From Hymenobacter lapidarius (lineage in GTDB: Bacteria; Bacteroidota; Bacteroidia; Cytophagales; Hymenobacteraceae): a stretch of 64,000 nt of DNA. How positions within the stretch are numbered: position 1 is the stretch's first letter; each line of letters starts with the position of its first letter. The stretch spans positions 1 through 64,000 of the forward strand of contig NZ_MDZB01000096.1 of NCBI RefSeq assembly GCF_001816145.1, given 5' to 3'. Positions 52,435-63,878 of the stretch are shown piece after piece. A model generated the notes under the pieces. That model did not search any database and was not told the DNA's origin. It saw only the letters and a program-made list of their open reading frames with translations. The position numbers and the translations under genes are program-made.

Positions 52435-53538
52435 CTGCCAGGCCCGCACCCGCGCCTGGGCGTTCTCGCGCAGGTTCAGGTAGAAGAGGCCGTAGTCGAC
52501 GATGTGAAAGGAATGGCGCAGGATGAACTCGCCGGGGAGCAGGAAGCGCGGGTAGCCGCCGGGCTTGGGCGGCGTAATCCAGAGCAGGCCGTCGTGGATT
52601 TTGGCATCAGTCACCTGCGGGTCGATGCGCTTGAAGCGCTGGCTGACGCCGCCGCGGTTAAGGCTGGCGGGCGCCCGGAGCGTGTCCTGCGTCCAGGTGA
52701 GGGGGTTGGTGACGGCGACGCGGCTGAAGGGCGGGAATTCGTTGCCGGTTGTCACGGAATTGTACGCCACGAAGCAGCCGGTTTCGAGCGAATCCCGACA
52801 GGGCATAATGGTCTTGTACTCGCGGGGCCGCACTTTGAAACCGATGAGGTAGGCGGCCACGAGCCGACGGCGCAGCTTGGGGTCGTTATCAAAAAACTCG
52901 TGCAGGAGGCGCGTGGCGTGGTCGGTGCCTTGGCTGTGGCCGGCAATGATGATGGGGCGGCCCTGGTTGTGGTGCGTGAGATAATACTGAAAGGCCTGAC
53001 GCACATCGGTATACGCGAGGTTCAGCGCCCGACGGCTGTTGCCCTCGGCGGTAGAGTCGAAGAAGGAATAAAGCGTGGCCTGCCGGTAGCGCGGCGCGTA
53101 AATGCGCGCGGCGGCATTGAACACGCTGGCCTGCTTGCGAATGGTGCTGCGGTCGGTAAAGCGGTTGAGGCGGCAGTTGCCCACGTCGGCGTTCCAGGAC
53201 GAGCGCCAGAAAAAGGTGGTGGGGTGAACGAAAAATACATCGGCCTCGGCCGTAGCCTGCTGGTCGCGGAGGGTGGTTTGCGCGGGTACGGCGTGGGAGG
53301 AATCCTGGCGGGTGGGCAGAGCGGCCCAGTTGCGGCCGTCGGCGTAGTCGGGGGCCGGGGCGGGGCGGTAGTGGGCGAAATCGTGCGGCGGCTTGAGCAG
53401 GTTGAGGCAGCTAGTGAGTGGCAGCAATGCTGCCAGCGCGGCCCAAACAATTAACCTCACCCCTGCCGGGCCCCTGCCGGGCGTGGCCCCTTTCGCGCGG
53501 AGATGGGAAGTCTGATGATTTTCAAGGAAATTTCTCAT
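52420..53538 (-). CDS. DUF3089 exported alpha/beta-hydrolase-like protein
   Basis: This 372-aa protein belongs to the DUF3089 family. A lipoprotein-like N-terminus (ALLPLTSC) is followed by EADVFFVHPTTFFW, AARIYAPRYRQATLYSFFD, and the nucleophile elbow GHSQGTDHATRLLHEF with Ser. Members are predicted lipases or esterases; substrate unknown. ATG 53538 starts MRNFLENHQ; the membrane segment begins about residue 30. It is the last gene of a three-gene minus-strand group. Confidence 0.85.
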   Translation of the reverse strand: MRNFLENHQTSHLRAKGATPGRGPAGVRLIVWAALAALLPLTSCLNLLKPPHDFAHYRPAPAPDYADGRNWAALPTRQDSSHAVPAQTTLRDQQATAEADVFFVHPTTFFWRSSWNADVGNCRLNRFTDRSTIRKQASVFNAAARIYAPRYRQATLYSFFDSTAEGNSRRALNLAYTDVRQAFQYYLTHHNQGRPIIIAGHSQGTDHATRLLHEFFDNDPKLRRRLVAAYLIGFKVRPREYKTIMPCRDSLETGCFVAYNSVTTGNEFPPFSRVAVTNPLTWTQDTLRAPASLNRGGVSQRFKRIDPQVTDAKIHDGLLWITPPKPGGYPRFLLPGEFILRHSFHIVDYGLFYLNLRENAQARVRAWQLRSK

Positions 53539-53556
53539 GTATTGAGTTGGCGGCAA

Positions 53557-54573
53557 TTATACTTCACCACTGACCGATGGCCAGTGCTTCAGCTCGCGGG
53601 GGGTGCCGTCGGGGTTGTAGAGCAGGCTTAGGGGTTCGGCGGGTTTTTGGACCACATCGGCCAGGGTGATGTTCCAGCGCTGCCACATTTCGGCCAAGGC
53701 CTGGGTGTAAGCGGAGTTTTCCCAAGGGTTGAAAATGGCTCCGGTCACGTCGTCAATCAGGGCGTCGAACACCAGCGTGGTATCGCCGGGGCGGGGCGTG
53801 CGCGGGTAAATATCGGGCACCACGTGTAGCAGGTGGGCGGCATAGTACACGCGCGCCTTGAATTCGGCAATCTGCACGGGGTGCAGGGGGCGCTGGGCGT
53901 CTGCATAAACTTTGCTCATGGCTTGGCCAATCAGGCCAATATCAACCAGGCAGGCCACCAGCACGGTTTTATCGAGCTTAATACTAAATACAAGCGTGTT
54001 CAGGTCGTCGTCGTACTCAAACGGCGTGACGTCTTCAGCCGGGTCGGCTTCGAGCACGAACACTGAGCCGGGCACAAAATCCGCGTACTCGGTAGGCACG
54101 CGCAGACCCTGCAGCAACTGAAAAAACGCCTGAAACCGGCGTACCAAAGCCGCGTTTTCGGCCAAAGGGTACTTGGGCTTTATAAGGGGCTCAAACTCGT
54201 TGAGCAGCTCCGTGATGAAGACGCCGTAGAACATCTTGCCCATCCACAGAAACAGGGTGTCGTCGCCGAGCGCCCGCAGGGCTTCGGCGCCCTCGCGCGA
54301 GGCGGCTTCTACCCGGCTCTCCAGCTCTGCTACGCGCTGACGGGCCGCGGGACTGGCTGGCAATTGCAGCTCGCGGAGCAGCACCGTGCGCTGGTCCAGG
54401 AGCTGCATGGGCCGCTCAGAAATGCCGTAGCGGGCTTGCAGCCACTCGGCAAAAACGGGAATTGTTTCCTTGGGGCCAACGGACTGGCCGCTGAGAAAGC
54501 AGGTACTGGGGCCAAACTGCATGCCGTCGAAGGGGTCGTAGGGCAGCAGGTGGGTGGGAGAAAGCTGGGGCAT
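53557..54573 (-). CDS. Hypothetical protein (338 aa)
   Basis: This soluble protein has no signal peptide. Visible stretches are PYDPFDGMQFGPSTCFLSGQSV at the N-terminus, a helical central region (RQRVAELESRVEAASREGAEALRAL) and a C-terminal half rich in beta-like segments (VFVLEADPAEDVTPFEYDDDLNTLVFSIKLDKTVLVACLVDIGLIGQAM). I recognise no family. It stops 18 bp before the DUF3089 start, so they are likely co-transcribed. ATG 54573 is preferred; an upstream ATG gives a non-conserved-looking Arg-rich leader. Confidence 0.7.
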   Translation of the reverse strand: MPQLSPTHLLPYDPFDGMQFGPSTCFLSGQSVGPKETIPVFAEWLQARYGISERPMQLLDQRTVLLRELQLPASPAARQRVAELESRVEAASREGAEALRALGDDTLFLWMGKMFYGVFITELLNEFEPLIKPKYPLAENAALVRRFQAFFQLLQGLRVPTEYADFVPGSVFVLEADPAEDVTPFEYDDDLNTLVFSIKLDKTVLVACLVDIGLIGQAMSKVYADAQRPLHPVQIAEFKARVYYAAHLLHVVPDIYPRTPRPGDTTLVFDALIDDVTGAIFNPWENSAYTQALAEMWQRWNITLADVVQKPAEPLSLLYNPDGTPRELKHWPSVSGEV

Positions 54574-54692
54574 AAAAAAGTAGCGCGAACGTTGGGGCTC
54601 AGGCGGCCGAATAGCCATCGGACTACTCCGACAGCCGCGGCGGCCCGAACCGCAAAGTTCGCGCTACAAACGGGGACTGGGCCGAACGGGCG

Positions 54693-55094
54693 CTAGCGCG
54701 AGAGCGACGAGCCTGCTTTGATGAGCAGCTTGCTCAGGTTGGTGAGCGGGGCGCTGTAGTCGCCGTTGGCTTCTTCGGCTACTTTGGCGGTTTCGGCGCC
54801 GAGGGTAGCCAGCACTTCGGCAATGTCGTGGGCCGGGCTTTTGGGGTCGGCCAGCAACTGGTTGAGCTGCTGGAGGCCTTGCTTGATTTTGGCCAGCCCG
54901 GCGCGGTCGGTCGAAGCCAGCACGGCCTCCCATCGCTCAATCTCGACGCGCCCCTGAGGCCCGGAATTGGTGGGCGTGCTGGCCGACAGGAACGTGAGGG
55001 TGTCGTCGAGCAGAGCCGAGTTCTGCTGGTCGGTCACGGTAATGGGCACCTCGGGAGTGGCGGGCGTTTGCGGGGTGGAGGCGAGGGAATCCAT
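54693..55094 (-). CDS. Hypothetical protein (133 aa)
   Basis: This acidic, helical, cytoplasmic protein begins with a Thr/Pro-rich tail (MDSLASTPQTPATPEVPITVT) and continues with amphipathic helices (RAGLAKIKQGLQQLNQLLAD, DIAEVLATLGAETAKVAEEA). No domain recognised. It precedes the 338-aa gene on the same strand (119-bp gap). Confidence 0.65.
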   Translation of the reverse strand: MDSLASTPQTPATPEVPITVTDQQNSALLDDTLTFLSASTPTNSGPQGRVEIERWEAVLASTDRAGLAKIKQGLQQLNQLLADPKSPAHDIAEVLATLGAETAKVAEEANGDYSAPLTNLSKLLIKAGSSLSR

Positions 55095-55204
55095 AGGAAT
55101 GCGGAGTAGGAAAGAAATGTAAGGGATATACTAGCGCCGAGACTAAAAAGTTAGCGTGCTCCCTTCGGAACTGGCCCCGGCGGCGGACGGCGGGTAAACC
55201 GGGT

Positions 55205-55212
55205 TACCTTTC
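55205..55212 (+). promoter_or_regulatory. -7-like box TACCTTTC upstream of Ala-rich lipoprotein 1
   Basis: It is embedded in GGGTTACCTTTCG, which recurs at 57523-57535 before the second small lipoprotein gene at nearly the same distance from the start codon (57 and 60 bp). Confidence 0.45.
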
Positions 55213-55261
55213 GCCGGCTGATTCTATTAAGATTATCATTCCATTGTATTCAGCACCACCC

Positions 55262-55606
55262 ATGAAAACCTCCCTGAAAGCCCTGTTGGCTATCGCCGTA
55301 TCCCTGAGTGCCAGCGCCTGCACCGAAACCGAACAGCGCAACACCGAAGCCACCGCCGATGCGGCCGGTGACCGCACCGAAGCCGCCCTGGACCGGGCCG
55401 CAACCAAAATGGACTCGGCCGGCGAAAAAGCCGAGGCCAAGCTGGAGGCCGCGGGCAACAAGCTGGAAGCGAAAATGAAAGCCGCTGGCGAGAAGCTGGA
55501 AGCCGCCGGCAACAAGCTGGAGGCCAAAACCGAAGCCATGGGCGATGCCATTGAACGCTCGGCCTCCCAAACCAAAGAGAACGTGAAAGAGGCCAACCGC
55601 AAGTAG
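55262..55606 (+). CDS. Small Ala/Glu/Lys-rich lipoprotein
   Basis: This 114-aa protein has a lipoprotein signal (LSASAC, Cys about residue 19) and then a heptad-like, highly charged helix with internal repeats (KAEAKLEAAGNKLEAKMKAAGEKLEAAGNKLEAK). It resembles long amphipathic helices of desiccation or stress proteins, an analogy only. It probably sits in the periplasm. A matching promoter element is shared with the small lipoprotein gene at 57587. Confidence 0.75.
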   Translation: MKTSLKALLAIAVSLSASACTETEQRNTEATADAAGDRTEAALDRAATKMDSAGEKAEAKLEAAGNKLEAKMKAAGEKLEAAGNKLEAKTEAMGDAIERSASQTKENVKEANRK

Positions 55607-55702
55607 CGCCCGCTGACGCCTTGGCAGTAGGTTTAGTTCAACAGTAATTTGTTGTCAATTGCTTGTTGTCAGTTCTCAGGCAGGAGTAACTGTAGCTAAA
55701 AG

Positions 55703-55799
55703 GCCGTCATGCTCATCTGGCATCCAATTGCGAAGCGTCTTATCATCGGTGAGCGACTGGTTCTACCAAGATAAGATGCCTCCTTCGTCAGCATGACAG
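55703..55799. repeat. GTCATGC palindrome, copy 5 (degenerate)
   Basis: GGCCGTCATGCTCATCTGGCATCC on the left and TTCGTCAGCATGACAGGC on the right mark the ends, with GCGTCTTATC/GATAAGATGC inside. Pairing is imperfect. Just upstream (55645-55680) a half-copy of the TTGTTGTCA repeat type is visible. Confidence 0.65.
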
Positions 55800-55802
55800 G
55801 CG

Positions 55803-57359
55803 CTAGAGCTGCGCCACGTCCAGCAGCACCTCGTAGTAGGGCTGGCCGAGCATACGCGCCCGTAGCCACGAGTAGAAGCTCATGGCCTGCAGGTCTTCGC
55901 GCTCCGAAGGCAGGAAGGCCGGAAGTTCCTCCACGCGGGCGCCAAAGGCCGGGTGGAGCGCACTGGCGGGGTCGGTGAAGATGTCACGGACCAACGCCAG
56001 ATAGCTCAGCACGAAGTGGTAGGGGCCGCCGCGTTGGACGGCTTCGGCCAGGTTGGCGGGCGGGCCGTCGGTGGGGAAACGTTCCAGCAGGCTGCGCTCG
56101 ATGGCCTTGAGCCGCGCCAGGGCCAGGTCGTGGTGGCCCATTTCGAACTGAATGAGCATTTCGCCCATGTTTTTTTTCAGCAGCCATTCCAGGCCGAGGT
56201 GTTCTTCCAGCCAGTGGTCGGTGCGGCCGAGGCGCAGCAGAGTGTGGTTGGCTTTGCTGAAATTGCCTTCGGCGAAGTAGTGAAACACCAGCTGCAGCCG
56301 ACCAGTGAGCTCCTCCAATATGGGCATGGCCGCAGCGGCTTTCAGCTCCTGCTCCAGCAAGGCAATGCTCTCGGCGTTGCGCCGCAGAAAGGCCAGGTTG
56401 GCCGCCAACAGAAACGTGAACCGGGGTCCGAATTCGGCAAATTTGCGGTTGGTGGCGCCTTGCAGCAGCGCCCGCCCCTGTTCCAGATACGCCACCGACT
56501 GCGCAAAATGCCGGGACCGGTACAGCGCGTGCGCCAGCATGTAAAGCAGTCGCAGCTGGTAGTTGCGCTGCGCGGGCGCAAAGCCGTGGCGCCGCTCCAT
56601 GAGGCGGTAGCAGCGCTCAATGAACACCGCAAACGAGGCAAAATCCCGGCGCACCAGCATGGCACTGCGGGCAATGGACATGAGCCGACACAGCAACGAC
56701 GGCGACCGGGCAAAGGCTTCCTGCAAGTCGTACTCCACCAGAATGCTGTGCATCAGGGCATCGAGCGGGGCGCCGGCGCGGCCTTGGCGGCGGGCTTCGC
56801 TCAGGCGCTGGCGCAGCAGGCTGTCGGCAATGTTGGCGCGCTCCTCCTCGTCGGCGGCTTTTTTGTTGAGGTGGCGCCGGGCAATGATTTCGGCCAGCGG
56901 CTCGGCGTGCGGGGAGTTGGCGTACTGAATCTGCAGGTTGTACACCGCGTTCAGGGGCTCGTACTGCTCGTTGTCGTGCGCCAGTTTTTCGGCCTTGCGC
57001 AGCGTGTTCCACGCCAGCCGCGGAATACCGGCTTCGAAGAGGTACTGCGCCAGCGTGAGCTGCCCGCGCACCGAAGCGGCGGCGGTGGTATCGAGCTGGC
57101 GCTGGCGCAGCAGCAGGTAGTCGGTGAGGTGGCGGAGCAGGCGCTTGCGCAGGGCGTAGTAAGCCACGGCGTTGGGCTCGTCGGGGTAGAGCCGGGCAAT
57201 GAGCTGCGGGCTGGTGAGCTCCTTGGCCTGCACCAGCAGCTCGTAGAGGCGCGAGTCCTGCCGGCCGGCGGTTTTGCGGCGCTGGCGCTGGATAAACACC
57301 CCGAAGTCGCGCCGCTCGTCGGGGGCCAGGGTTAAGAGCGTTGTGCGCAGGTCGTCCAT
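55803..57359 (-). CDS. Hypothetical helical-repeat protein (518 aa)
   Basis: This soluble protein is nearly all alpha-helical with TPR-like spacing (LRLLYMLAHALYRSRHFAQSVAYLEQGRALL; FTFLLAANLAFLRRNAESIALLEQELKAA). The N-terminal 60 residues resemble a helical adaptor (LLTLAPDERRDFGVFIQRQRR). It has no signal or membrane segment. It probably serves as a scaffold; I recognise no named family. Confidence 0.75.
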   Translation of the reverse strand: MDDLRTTLLTLAPDERRDFGVFIQRQRRKTAGRQDSRLYELLVQAKELTSPQLIARLYPDEPNAVAYYALRKRLLRHLTDYLLLRQRQLDTTAAASVRGQLTLAQYLFEAGIPRLAWNTLRKAEKLAHDNEQYEPLNAVYNLQIQYANSPHAEPLAEIIARRHLNKKAADEEERANIADSLLRQRLSEARRQGRAGAPLDALMHSILVEYDLQEAFARSPSLLCRLMSIARSAMLVRRDFASFAVFIERCYRLMERRHGFAPAQRNYQLRLLYMLAHALYRSRHFAQSVAYLEQGRALLQGATNRKFAEFGPRFTFLLAANLAFLRRNAESIALLEQELKAAAAMPILEELTGRLQLVFHYFAEGNFSKANHTLLRLGRTDHWLEEHLGLEWLLKKNMGEMLIQFEMGHHDLALARLKAIERSLLERFPTDGPPANLAEAVQRGGPYHFVLSYLALVRDIFTDPASALHPAFGARVEELPAFLPSEREDLQAMSFYSWLRARMLGQPYYEVLLDVAQL

Positions 57360-57526
57360 GGCAGCAAATTACGCTGCCGGCACGAGCTTGTCCACCTTAT
57401 TTGTGCAACAGGCGCCGGGGCTGCCGGCGCGCCGGCCGGCAAAAAAGACGCTCCAGCACCTCTGAAGGCACATGGGCCGGCGCGCTTATCCGCATCCAGC
57501 GAAAGCACCGGGCGGCGGCAACGGGT

Positions 57527-57534
57527 TACCTTTC
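57527..57534 (+). promoter_or_regulatory. -7-like box TACCTTTC upstream of small lipoprotein 2
   Basis: It shares the 13-bp context GGGTTACCTTTCG with the element at 55202-55214. Confidence 0.45.
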
Positions 57535-57586
57535 GGCAAACCCGCGATTAAGGTGGATTATTTTCCACACCTTCTTTCCCCATATC

Positions 57587-57841
57587 ATGAAATTCTCCTT
57601 CAAAACCCTCCTCGTTGTTGCTGCTTTCGGTGCCTTTGCCACCACTTCCTGCTCCGAGCAAAAGACCGAAGCGGCTGGCAACGCGGTAGAAAACGCGGCC
57701 GACAACACCGGTGCTGCCATGGAAGGCGCGGTAGACAGCGCCAAAGCCGATATGGCCCGCGAGCCCGGCGACACGGCCGTTGTTAGTGACCGGCCCGCCA
57801 ACGGCGTGATTGAGCAAATCCCCGCTACTCCTCAGAAGTAA
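57587..57841 (+). CDS. Small lipoprotein (84 aa)
   Basis: A lipoprotein signal (FATTSC, Cys about residue 22) is followed by an Ala/Asn/Glu-rich helix (TEAAGNAVENAADNTGAAMEGAVDSAKADM) and a polar tail. It is similar in build to the protein encoded at 55262 and shares its promoter context. It lies next to csbD, suggesting a stress-linked group. A terminator follows. Confidence 0.7.
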   Translation: MKFSFKTLLVVAAFGAFATTSCSEQKTEAAGNAVENAADNTGAAMEGAVDSAKADMAREPGDTAVVSDRPANGVIEQIPATPQK

Positions 57842-57864
57842 GGCTTTTCTGCCTCTTTTGCCAC

Positions 57865-57893
57865 AGCCCCGCCACATCCTGGCGGGGCTTTTT
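57865..57893 (+). terminator. Terminator after small lipoprotein gene
   Basis: AGCCCCGCCA (57865-57874) pairs with TGGCGGGGCT (57880-57889), then T4. Confidence 0.9.
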
Positions 57894-57995
57894 GCTTGAA
57901 TACAAAAAAAGTAGCGCCTCCACAGCCGTACTGGCAAACCCTGTACCGCTCATGCCGTACAAGCCTCACCTTTCCACATTTCCACCCTTTGTGCC

Positions 57996-58214
57996 ATGGA
58001 TATCAATCAGAATAACATCAACGACCAAACCGAGCTCAAGGCCCGCGGCAACTGGAACGAGCTCAAAGGCGAAGCCAAGCAGAAGTGGGGCAACCTGACC
58101 GACGACGACCTTACCTACGAAGACGGCAAGCAAGACGAATGGTACGGCCGCCTGCAGGAGAAAACCGGTCACGCAGTCGAAGACATCAAGAGCTGGTTCA
58201 ACCGGACGTTCTAA
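57996..58214 (+). CDS. CsbD-family stress protein
   Basis: This 72-aa hydrophilic protein matches the CsbD family (LKARGNWNELKGEAKQKWGNLTDDDLTY, GRLQEKTGHAVEDIKSW), general-stress proteins of unknown mechanism first noted under sigma-B control in Bacillus. Its neighbours are a small lipoprotein and a DUF1206 protein. A terminator follows at 58273. Confidence 0.93.
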   Translation: MDINQNNINDQTELKARGNWNELKGEAKQKWGNLTDDDLTYEDGKQDEWYGRLQEKTGHAVEDIKSWFNRTF

Positions 58215-58272
58215 TCCGCCACAACCCCGGTGAGGGACCGCGCCTTCCAATCCACACGCAGCACCTCATCAC

Positions 58273-58306
58273 AAAAAACCCCTTCTGGCAGCAGAGGGGG
58301 TTTTTT
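58273..58306 (+). terminator. csbD terminator
   Basis: A6-CCCC-TTCTG pairs with CAGAGGGGG-T6 around a GCAG-type loop. Confidence 0.85.
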
Positions 58307-58449
58307 AATGGACGCTATTTCCGGGGCCCTACTCATCCGGCGCAGGGTTTTACGCTCTCCGGCTGCCAATAATCCTTGCCGTCCGGTTTTAACCTTCGCC
58401 CTGTGGTATCCCGTATGGAACCATCTACTTCACTTCAACCCGCGTTGCT

Positions 58450-59280
58450 ATGTCTGCTGCCAGCACCCTGCTTTCCGCTGTTCCCAAATCGCCCGCGTCG
58501 GGCATAAAAACCATGGCCCGGCTGGGTTTTGCCGCCATCGGCGTGGTGTACCTGCTCATGGGCGTGTTGGCGCTGCTGGCCGTGACGGGCCTGGGCAGCG
58601 GGGCCCGCGCCGACAAAAAAGAGGCCGTGCAGCACCTGCAGGACCTGCCGGCCGGCAACGTCCTGCTGGGCTTCATTGCCTTCGGGCTGCTGGGCTACAT
58701 CATCTGGCGGTTCACGCAAGCCATTCGCGACACCGAGAGCAAGGGCCACGGTGCCAAGGGTATAGCCCGTCGCCTTTGGTTTGCAGCCAGTGGCTTATTC
58801 TACAGCGGCTTGGCCCTCTACGCCGGGCGCCTGGCTCTCAACAGCCGCGCCGACCAAGGCGGCAATACCTCCCAAAGCCTCACCGCCAAGGTGCTCGGCT
58901 GGCCCGGCGGCGACTGGCTGATTCTGCTGATTGGCCTCGTGGTCATTGGCATCGCCGTCTACCAGGTATACCGCGCCTACTCGGGCCAGTTTCAAAAGGA
59001 CGTGAACGCCAGCTGCCTGCCGGCCTCCCAGCAAAACATCGTGTACCGGACCGGGCAGATTGGCTACACGGCGCGCGGCATTGTGCTGGGCATCATCGGC
59101 TACTTCCTGGTGCAAGCCGGGCGGCAGTCGCGGGCGGGCGCCGTGGGCGACACCGGTGAAGCCTTCGACTTTCTGGCCGCCATGAGCCCGGCCGTGCTGG
59201 GCACGGTGGCCGCCGGGCTAGTAGCCTACGGCATTCACATGCTGGTGCAGGCCAAGTACCCGGTGCTGCGCGGCATTTAG
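58450..59280 (+). CDS. DUF1206 membrane protein
   Basis: This 276-aa protein has six hydrophobic segments arranged as three similar pairs, each starting with a G-Y/F-A-x-x-G-x-V-Y/L pattern (LGFAAIGVVYLLMGVLAL; LWFAASGLFYSGLALYAG; IGYTARGIVLGIIGYFLV), the hallmark of DUF1206. Function is unknown. It follows csbD on the same strand but with its own TAACCTTCG promoter-like box near 58390. Confidence 0.88.
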   Translation: MSAASTLLSAVPKSPASGIKTMARLGFAAIGVVYLLMGVLALLAVTGLGSGARADKKEAVQHLQDLPAGNVLLGFIAFGLLGYIIWRFTQAIRDTESKGHGAKGIARRLWFAASGLFYSGLALYAGRLALNSRADQGGNTSQSLTAKVLGWPGGDWLILLIGLVVIGIAVYQVYRAYSGQFQKDVNASCLPASQQNIVYRTGQIGYTARGIVLGIIGYFLVQAGRQSRAGAVGDTGEAFDFLAAMSPAVLGTVAAGLVAYGIHMLVQAKYPVLRGI

Positions 59281-59286
59281 GCTGGT

Positions 59287-60510
59287 TTACAGCGCCACGG
59301 TCTCGGCCACGTAGTCGGCCAGGTACTGGTAGCGCGGAGTGAGCGCGCCGTTTTTGGCGATGGTGGCGCGCGCAATTACGCCGTCGTCGTCGTGGCCCGC
59401 CAGGTGCGGCAGCACGTTGTCGATTAGCTGCCGGCCGAAGTCGCGGCTGGCGTTGCGGGGCAGCTCGCAGGGCAGGTTGTCCACGGCCATCACCGTAATA
59501 TTTTCGGGCCGCGCGTAAGCTAGCTCCAGCTCCCCGGTCTGGGGGTTGTAGTCGAAGGCCGGGTCGGCGATGGTACTGGCGCGCTTGGTGGTGGGCACCG
59601 AGCCGTCCACGTCGCAGGTCACATCGGCAACGGTGTTGATGCGGAAATTCGGGCGCTGCGTGTCGGCTTCTTCGAAAAGCCTGGGCGCGGCCGGATGCCA
59701 GTAAGCGCAGGCAATGAGCAGGTCCGTAACCGGCAGAAACAGGCCGAAGGTGGACTCGTATTCCTGCGGGTTGGCATGGAAATCGGCGGTGTCCCACACC
59801 CGGCCATCGCGCCGGCGGTTGTAGTCGGAGCTGCGCAGCTGGGTGTACACCGGCTCCTTAAAGGTGAGGTACAGGTAGTCGTAGACGCTCACCCGGCGGA
59901 TGCCCATGCGGTCGAGCACCTCCAGAGCGCCCTGCGCCACGCGCCCCGAGCCCGTGACGGCCATTTTGATGGGCGGCAGCTTTTTCACCTTGAAAAACTC
60001 CTCCTGCATGTCGTCCATGTCCAGGCACTCGTGGGCCGGCTTGAGGTTGAACAGGCGGTGCTTGCGGCCGTAGGTGAGCAGGCCGTTGTAGGCACCCACA
60101 ATGCCGGCGTAGCGCCCAAAGGCCACGATGCGTTCGCCCTGGGCATTGGTCAGCAGCTCGTAATCAATCAGGGTGATGTTCTTCTTCAGCACCTCGCGCA
60201 GCAGGTCGCGGTTGGCGGGCTGCTTTTTCACGGTGTGCGAAAAGAACACGTAGGTCTTGTCGGGAATCAGCTGGCTGGGGGGCACTTCCTTCACGCCCAT
60301 GAGCACATCGCAATCGGAAATATCATCGCGCACTTCTAGGCCCAGGTCGCGGTATTCCTGGTCGCTGTAGCTGCGCACGGGGCTGCTTTGCACCACAATG
60401 TGCAGGTCGGTAAAACTCGACTGCGCTTCCGCGCACTTATTGGGCGTGAGGGGCACGCGCTTGTCGGGCGGCGTTTTGCCTTCGCGGATGAGGCCGATGG
60501 TAAAAGACAT
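59287..60510 (-). CDS. Saccharopine/alanine dehydrogenase-like NAD(P) enzyme
   Basis: This 407-aa protein has the AlaDH/PNT N-terminal domain (TIGLIREGKTPPDKRVPLTP, VLMGVKEVP, YVFFSHTVKKQPANRDLL, GRYAGIVGAYNGLLTYG) and a Rossmann domain (MAVTGSGRVAQGALEVLDRMGI). It is closest in plan to lysine-forming saccharopine dehydrogenases; the PNT H residue in FFSHT and K in GVKEV are kept. The exact reaction is not certain. ATG 60510 (MSFTIGLI) is preferred to an upstream ATG. It is divergent from gcvP across a palindromic repeat. Confidence 0.85.
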   Translation of the reverse strand: MSFTIGLIREGKTPPDKRVPLTPNKCAEAQSSFTDLHIVVQSSPVRSYSDQEYRDLGLEVRDDISDCDVLMGVKEVPPSQLIPDKTYVFFSHTVKKQPANRDLLREVLKKNITLIDYELLTNAQGERIVAFGRYAGIVGAYNGLLTYGRKHRLFNLKPAHECLDMDDMQEEFFKVKKLPPIKMAVTGSGRVAQGALEVLDRMGIRRVSVYDYLYLTFKEPVYTQLRSSDYNRRRDGRVWDTADFHANPQEYESTFGLFLPVTDLLIACAYWHPAAPRLFEEADTQRPNFRINTVADVTCDVDGSVPTTKRASTIADPAFDYNPQTGELELAYARPENITVMAVDNLPCELPRNASRDFGRQLIDNVLPHLAGHDDDGVIARATIAKNGALTPRYQYLADYVAETVAL

Positions 60511-60537
60511 GGGTGGGATTGGGTGGATGATAGTCGA

Positions 60538-60661
60538 ATAGAACGTCATGCTGAGCGTAGCCGAAGCATCTCTACCGCAATACTAATCCTGTCGATTGGG
60601 TTTACTACTGCGGCAGAGATGCTTCGGCTACGCGAACGCCAGATGAGCATGACGGTCTTCT
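60538..60661. repeat. GTCATGC palindrome, copy 6 (hybrid)
   Basis: The left half reads GTCATGCTGAGCGTAGCC; the inner stem (60556-60573 with 60615-60632) is 18 bp and perfect. The outer right end, however, is CGCCAGATGAGCATGAC, the end type of copy 2 rather than the complement of its own left end. So it seems a recombinant between two subtypes. Confidence 0.8.
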
Positions 60662-60720
60662 AGAGTGGTGGTTCGCCAAAATTACGGTTTTGCCAGCAGT
60701 CCGCCGGACCTTTTGGGTCT

Positions 60721-60728
60721 TACCTTTG
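60721..60728 (+). promoter_or_regulatory. -7 box TACCTTTG for gcvP
   Basis: It matches TAnnTTTG, 66 bp before the gcvP ATG. I saw no glycine-riboswitch-like tandem structure in the short leader. Confidence 0.5.
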
Positions 60729-60794
60729 TTTAGGAATCTGAACCTGAGAATCAACCCGTCAATACCGTTTCCCACCTCCCCATTTCTCGCCTTT

Positions 60795-63713
<2,919 letters not shown>

Positions 63714-63785
63714 GCTGTCTGTTCTTCGTTGTCGGTTGTTAGCCTTACGTGAATTTCCTGGCTGACAATTAACAACAAACAACTC
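63714..63785. repeat. TTGTTGGTTGTC-type repeat, imperfect copy
   Basis: GTTCTTCGTTGTCGGTTGTTAG on the left and GACAATTAACAACAAACAAC on the right resemble the arms of the repeat at 38864, directly after the gcvP stop. Confidence 0.6.
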
Positions 63786-63813
63786 GTTTTTTTAAACGAC
63801 AACGTTAGAGTTA

Positions 63814-63861
63814 AGAGCCAAAGAAGCCCGCCTGAATCGTCAGGCGGGCTTCTTTGGCTCT
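63814..63861. terminator. Bidirectional terminator after gcvP
   Basis: Perfect 22-bp arms (63814-63835 and 63840-63861; AGAGCCAAAGAAGCCCGCCT...) with a 4-nt ATCG loop stand between convergent genes. Confidence 0.9.
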
Positions 63862-63878
63862 TGATTTTTACTTTCAGC

